A stretch of DNA of 64,000 nucleotides from contig NC_026503.1 of the NCBI RefSeq assembly GCF_000182925.2, positions 1,054,001 to 1,118,000 of the forward strand, read 5' to 3'. How positions within the stretch are numbered: the stretch's first letter is position 1; each line of letters begins with the position of its first letter. This stretch comes from Neurospora crassa OR74A. Taxonomy: Eukaryota; Ascomycota; Sordariomycetes; Sordariales; Sordariaceae. The notes beneath the pieces were generated by a model. It did no database searches and was not told the DNA's origin. It worked only from the letters and a program-made list of their open reading frames with translations. Shown here one piece after another: positions 58,014 to 64,000 of this stretch. A program made the translations under genes and the position numbers.

Positions 58014-60789
58014 CGTGTCGTTGATCGTGGTATTTTTTATGGCTTATGTTGAAGCTTGTAGACTGGAGAGGGGACCACGGCTCGGAGTTGATAAGAACGG
58101 TGCGGGGATGATGAGATCCGGGAATGAAAACGAAGGTGGACGCTTTGGATATGCAATGACGAGGAGCTGTGAGAGGAATTTGGGGCAAACAAGTCTGGCA
58201 AGCAAACCTAGCTTGAGCTTATGCGGCGATGTGGATATCGTCTGTAGCTGAAGAGTAGCTGGATGTAGAGAAATGGGACAGAGAACGAGGAGAAGAAATC
58301 TTCACTTGAGACTGGGTTGAGGACAGGAGCTTTGAAGAATTATATACCAACTTGGAAGCTTCATCTGTCTACAAGTGTCATCGCAGACAGGCGACTTCCT
58401 TCCCCCTTCCCACCACCTCCTACCTCATCGCCCCCCTTGACCGAGCGTTCCATGTGGTAACGCAGCTTGGGAACGGTGAATAACGTCCGATAACGAACTG
58501 GTTACGAGGACATATCGGAATGCGCCTTGGAGCGCAGCAGAGCACCAGGACAGTGGCGCGGCGGGTGCGCGGCCTTCCGCCCCGTGCCCCATGTCCGGGA
58601 AGACAAAGACGTTCCCGCGGCGGTTCCTGGTGGCCCATCCACATCCAGATGTGTTGGTTTGACGGTAAGGAACGGTTAGCTTGCCCTCCTGTCTGTGGGG
58701 AAATCAAGTAACGTCGAGCTCCTCAGATGGGGTGGACCCTCCGGAGTCCGCCGAATGCCACGGGATTTGCATCCCAGAAGGCCCGCTGACGGCCCCTACG
58801 AGCCTACCTCTACGGCCGCAGGAGCACGTTTGTTCCTGTTTGGACCCTTCTCTGCGCGCCCAGGGCCGTTTGCCGTTGTCATCAGGTGCTGGATTTTAGA
58901 AGGCAGATTTGCTCTGGCTTTTAGCCTTCGGTTTCTTTTGTGGTCCTCTTGCCGTGTCACCAACGGCCACAGCTCTTGTCGGTTCATACCATGAGATTAC
59001 GTCCTTTTGCTCGCAACTGGATCTCAAGGTACACCCATGGAGATTGTCCAAATGTCGTTCAACAATGTTTGCATCAACTCGATAACGAGAGGGGGTTGCA
59101 CGGCGTTGAAAGTCTGCGGGGTCGGACCGCCGCAACGCCACAGACGGAGACTCGATTGGCATCGTACGACGGCATGGCCCGAGCGCTATGTTTCCCGTCG
59201 CCGTCAGCAGCAGCATCATCATACTATATTTATCGGCATATTGATGGTTCTTATCAGAGCCTTATTACTTACACTATGTCTAAGACCTGATCCTTTGGAT
59301 GCGATATTTTGTCAGTCCTCTGCCAGAATCATGGGATCCTATGGTAGTCAATGGTTCACAGTTGTTTGGTACTAGAGGCTGGTTAACAAAGCCATCGATA
59401 TCCAGACCATTCAAGAAAGAGGGCGGGTACATGGAGTTTGGATTTCACTAAAGGCTTACCATGTACTCTGTTTCAGGTGACCTTGACCAATAGCTGGAAG
59501 ATTGGAATATCAGGTCACGGTTTGAGGTCTTGCTCATATCAAATTTGGATCAGCTGCCAAGGATCGACTGTAACTTCACTATAAGGTCCATCATTTCCCT
59601 TGGATAATAGATACCTCTAGGTATCTTCACCTTCCCTATGTATTGACCGGAGCTCTTACTTTCTGAAACTTCCCAAGCTTGATGACCCGTTTTCAGACGT
59701 CGGATTTCTGTTTGTTCATGAGTGGATGGACGCAGCTTGAGCACTTCCGTCTCCTCTGTGTTTTTTCAAGAGAAGGTATCCTCATCCGAGAGGGCAAGCG
59801 CCCACATAACCCTGAGACCATGTGATGAAAGAACAGCAATGCTTTGGACTTTCAGACACCAAAGCCAGAACATAGCACGAGGTATGGTCAGGGGCGTGGA
59901 AAATCCTAGCAAGACATAGCCAGCAGGTATACATATGAAAGTCCGTCCAGCACATTGTAATGGACTGAGAAAAAGCACATGAGGGCTGGAAGAAGCCATG
60001 GCGTAAAATACCCCTTTTGGGGTGACAGTCTAGCCAGGGCAGCCAGGACCTGTCAGGGTTATAGGCGTGGAAACTGGGCTTGAGGTGGGGGCTCAATTGT
60101 TAAGTGGGATCCATCTCCAGGTCCACGGCAGTGCACCGACCAGTACCTATGTATGCCCTGACCGAACATCCAGGACATCGATCCACCCTATTGCAATGAC
60201 GGCGGTACCCCCGTTGTGATTGTGCGAGAGTGCAGTGCAGTGTAGACCACAGTCAGGATACAGCCGCATTACACTATCATATTCCGAAAGGTACCACTTT
60301 GGCTACCTGCGTGCGAATACCTAACAGCCATCACATCAATCCAACCCCTCAAGGGTGACGAACGGCTTTACTAAACGACGCCAGCACATCCCGACGACGG
60401 GAGGCGCATGCGACCCCGCTCATCTATCGCGTCCCTCTAGTACCTTTGAAGTTCAGTTGGCAATTTGGGAGTAGCAACATCTGCAATTGTCCGCCAGCAT
60501 GATAGACGCGGAATAACAGACTGATAGCCCAACATAACCCGCGGAGACCGAGACAAGAAGACCTCATCTGACTACGAGAGCGACAAGACGAAACACCAGC
60601 CTCTCCGGCCGGCGCCCAGGTGGTAACCAAACCACAACTCCTGTTCCCCTCGACAACGCCGCCGGGAATCGATGCGCAACAGGACACACAGGGCTCCCCC
60701 TCGACTGGCGAATCCGAGTCTGAAAATCCAAATCGAATGCCTGTGACGATAGCGAGCCCGGAAGCGGAAGCGTCCTGCGTGGAGGACAA
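58014..60789. other. Divergent region between uricase and the Rictor gene
   Basis: 2.8 kb between divergently transcribed genes, presumably both promoters and leaders. A GCAGTGCAGTG repeat lies at about 60231-60241. Short ORFs near 58420-59375 overlap on both strands and carry no motif. No RNA gene was recognised. Confidence 0.5.
58340..58346 (-). promoter_or_regulatory. Possible TATA element of the uricase gene
   Basis: TATATAA on the minus strand, 327 nt upstream of the uricase start codon. Motif match and position only; in AT-poor surroundings it stands out. Confidence 0.3.
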
Positions 60790-63700
60790 ATGGCTGGGCC
60801 ATCCACCATGTTGAACGCATCAGCAAACCCCCAGAACGCCAGATCCTACTCGTCGCAACAGCCCGGAACCTCGCAGACTTCCCGAGTGAGCTTCGATCGC
60901 GATGGCGTGCAACCCCCGGGTCCCGCCCAGCCCCAGAATGGCGGTCGGAACCTCGCCGCGTCCGCCGTGAGCTTTGCCCCGCGCGGTACCGCTCTCAACC
61001 CGTCGCCCATGCCAGGCAGCTTCAGTTCGGACCTGCGGAGCCAGCTGAACCTCACCCGTACTGGCTCTCGCCCCGAAATGTATGCCCTCGAGAAGCTGGA
61101 CGAGAATGTGGGCGACACGCATGACCAACCCCTGTCGCAGTTACGGGAGGAGTTGAACCGCGAGATGAAGATCAAGGAGGGGAGCGAGAACATGTTGGAG
61201 GCTCTGAATACCAAAAAGCCAAAGCAAGCGAAAGAACAGCGAGCGAGGATCGAGGCCGAGCTAAACTCCTCCACTCAAAAGATCAAGGAATTGCGTCGCA
61301 AGATCACGGCTGCCCAAACCACCAAAGCAACACCGACGACTCCCGTCAGGTCCAGAACCACTGCCTTTCTTCAGGACTCGAATGGTATGCGCTCCCCGCC
61401 GAGTGCTTCAAGGAGCGGCGCCGGTTCTGATTTTGACGAGCCGACCGAGTCTCCCACGTACGCCCTTACCGAGCTCCTACAGGCCCTCGAGGTCGACGGC
61501 ATGACACCGGACTACTATGTTTCGAGGGCAAACAGTCTAGTTGATCTCTTCAAGCGTCATCCAACTCTCAAATACGACTTGGTGTGGTCCATTTTTGGCC
61601 TTCGCATGCAGGTCATGCTGATGAGCGAAAGTCGCGAAGTCGTTGCTGCAGGCTACAGGATGATACGATACGCCATTTCTGATATCACGTCTCTCAGGAG
61701 AATCCGTGCCCTGAATACGGATTACCTGGTTACATGGTGCGTTCACTTTTGCCAGTGTCCATCTCAGTCGAAGACTAACCAAATCATACCAGGTCCTTGA
61801 TCAAAGACCGCAAATCGGACGTCGAGCGTGAGCAGGCTCTCAAGTTTGTTCGCGCCTTTCTCGATGTCAAAGACGGCGTCAAGGAGATCTCGAGAGCAGT
61901 CGTCCGAACCATCGCCGCGATAGCTGAGGAGCCTGATGAGCGGCTACGGCCAATCTGCATAGAGACTCTGGCCGAGATTCTAATACGCGATCCTGCCCTG
62001 CTCATATCTGCTGGAGGACTGGCGCCACTGCGTGACGCCTTAGCTGACGGATCATACAAGGCCTCGGAGAGTTTGACAAGTGCTTTCCTTTACCTCCTGG
62101 ATGCGCCACAACGACGCAAATACCTTTGCGCCGGTAACGAGTTGGAAATCCTATTCACCGCGTTCACCGACGACCTCTCAACCAACGAGCGCATTCTCAA
62201 GCAGAACTCTAGGGCTGTGGCATCGGCACTCAAGACATGGTCTGGGCTGATGACTTTGTCCATGTACAACTTTCGTGCGATCAAGTCCATGATTCACAGC
62301 ATGGTCGTGAACACAGGACCAATACGAGAGACCATCCTCGATCTCCTCTACTCGTTGTTCCGTATCAAGTCCCCGGCGTGGGCTACCTCTTTTCTGGCCG
62401 GTAGGCGACTCACCACTTATGGTAGAGTTACGAATCTCAGGTCTACGTCCACCAAAGGATCACATGGCGACTTTGATGATGATGGTGGCGAACAGGATTT
62501 TGCTGAGCACTATACCGCACTATTGCTGGCCATCTTCGTCAAGTCTGGCGTGGTACAAGGCCTCCTAAGGCTGACCCAAGAACTTGACAATCCGCCTGTC
62601 AAGCGGAAGGCAACCCTGCTTATAGGAGAGGTTCTCAAACTCGCAAGCCGCCTTCTCCCACCGTCTGTGAGTAGCAGTCTGCAGATGCTGCCAGAACTGT
62701 TCAGCGCTGCCGCCAATCTTAAAGACGAGAAACATTTTATTGCTTCTGGAGTAGTATACCAAATAAGCAGCGTCAGCAAGACGCTCTACAGATCATCGCC
62801 AACAACCTTCACCCCTTCGGTGGTACCATCGAGCAACTCTTTGGATCTGGGGATACTGGATGACCATCCCAAAAGCAACTCCGCCATCACATTTGATGAT
62901 GCGACATTCCGACAGCTACTTGTTGATTCACACGTCCTAAGCAGCTCTAATTATGCCAAATGGAATTGGGACATAATATTGAGGGTAATCGAAGGGCCCC
63001 TGACAAGTGGAAAGCGGCTCGAAGAGGCCATAAAAGCATCCAAATTCATAAAGCGTATCATGAGTTTCTACCGCCCGTTCAAATACCGGTTCTCGGAGGT
63101 CAAGAGCACAAGAAACACGCAAAAGTACGTCAGAGTGGGATGCTCTCTCATGCATACTCTGTTACAAAGCCCCGAGGGCTGCAAATATCTCTCGGATAAC
63201 AAACTTCTCAGGCAGATTGCTGAATGTCTGGCACAATGTGACCCAACAAGCGGGTTGACAGCACAATATCCAATGTTTGCTCGGGATCGTCTCACAGATA
63301 CTTTGTGCGGAGGTTACTTTCCCATGCTTGGTATCCTTACCGGGGACCAGAAGGGCATTCAGATGCTCGATAGGTGGCGTATCTTCAACATGATGTATCG
63401 CATTGTTGACCTGAAACAACGGCCCGACATCATCAAGCTGATGCTTGCAAATTTCGACTACTCTCTACATGGCCACCCACGAGTGCTCCTTTCCAAGGCT
63501 CTAACGGCTGGGACGAAGGACATCCGGATCGACGCCACAAATGCCTTGCGCAAGTATGCCACGCGGCCAAGGATATCAACGCAGGGCCAGGAACCAAGTG
63601 ACTCCAAATGGGCCATTCAGCTCCTGGTAACCCAGCTGTATGACCCAGACATTGAAGTCTGTGCCACGGCTGTGAAAATTCTTGAGAAGGCCTGTAACAC

Positions 63701-64000
63701 CAAGAACAATCTCGAGTACATCGTCGAGTGTCGACCAGCGTTAGATCATCTAGGAGAGATAGGGGCTCCCCTTCTGTTGCGCTTTCTGTCGACCTCGATC
63801 GGCTACCACTATCTTGACGGCCTAGACTACATCAGCAACGAAATGGATGACTGGTTCCTTGGCCGCAACGATTCATACGTCAGCGTCATTGAGGCAAGCC
63901 TTGCCCGTTCCTTCCTAGAACACCAAGACGACCATACCAACCGCATCAGTGTCTTCGATGACGAGCAAGAAATCGAGGCGGACAGTCACGTTCCTCCACA
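60790..64000 (+). CDS. tsc11: TORC2 subunit Avo3/Tsc11 (Rictor), 5' part
   Basis: Exon 60790-61736, intron 61737-61792 (56 nt, GTGCGT donor, GACTAACC branch, ACCAG acceptor), then an open frame from 61793 through the window edge; at least 1051 codons, C-terminus missing. An in-frame stop at 60721-60723 with no ATG between supports the start. After a disordered Ser/Pro-rich region, about 110-180 forms an HR1-like coiled coil (QLREELNREMKIKEGSEN ... STQKIKELRRKI). The Rictor N-terminal armadillo-like region begins near 220 (ALTELLQALEVDG) and continues with the DLFKRHPTLKYDLVWSIFG block. The Rictor middle region includes GGYFPMLGILTGDQKGIQML and LDRWRIFNMMY, then ANFDYSLHGHPRVLLSKAL. Rictor is the scaffold defining TORC2, which phosphorylates AGC kinases such as Ypk1 in membrane stress and actin control. 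Very confident. Confidence 0.93.

Overview
The window reads as nuclear DNA of a filamentous ascomycete, most likely a sordariomycete (Sordariales-like). Reasons: short introns (about 50-200 nt) with CTAAC/CTGAC-type branch points; a block at 1-5200 that is extremely AT/TpA-rich, as left by repeat-induced point mutation (RIP); a HET-domain gene; a Woronin-sorting-complex-like peroxisomal membrane protein; a Con7-type developmental zinc-finger factor; and NoxR. No rRNA, tRNA, CRISPR or organellar sequence was seen. Layout: 1-5.4 kb is a graveyard of RIP-mutated LTR retroelements (the 3' part of one element with its LTR at 2140-2349, then a Ty1/Copia relic). 5.9-11.2 kb holds two minus-strand genes, a HET-domain protein with two membrane segments and an unrecognised cysteine-containing protein of 577 aa. 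13.5-18.8 kb is a compact housekeeping cluster: WSC-like PMP22/Mpv17 protein (+), ESCRT-II subunit Vps22/Snf8 (-) and U5 snRNP assembly factor Aar2 (-). 24.3-25.6 kb is the Con7-like C2H2 factor (-). From 25.6 to 42.9 kb no convincing gene is visible; that stretch carries a probable MITE, a fold-back element, homopolymer G tracts and clusters of short motifs. 42.9-48.3 kb holds THI20 (thiamine salvage kinase/TenA fusion, 11 exons) and noxR (6 exons), both minus. 53.4-64 kb holds the copper chaperone for SOD1 (-), mitochondrial ribosomal protein uL13m (+), urate oxidase (-) and the 5' part of the TORC2 subunit Avo3/Rictor (+), which runs off the right end. The genes do not form one pathway. Links are thematic: noxR makes regulated superoxide while Ccs1 loads SOD1; WSC and uricase belong to the peroxisome; Con7, NoxR and WSC act in hyphal differentiation. 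All spliced models were read by eye from splice consensus and reading-frame continuity; in each complete model the exon lengths sum to a whole number of codons. Family assignments rest on remembered family motifs, not on a database search. The most unusual content is the long gene-poor region upstream of con7 with its candidate miniature elements, the membrane-anchored N-terminal extension on Ccs1, the non-canonical uricase C-terminus, and the HET protein with paired membrane segments.
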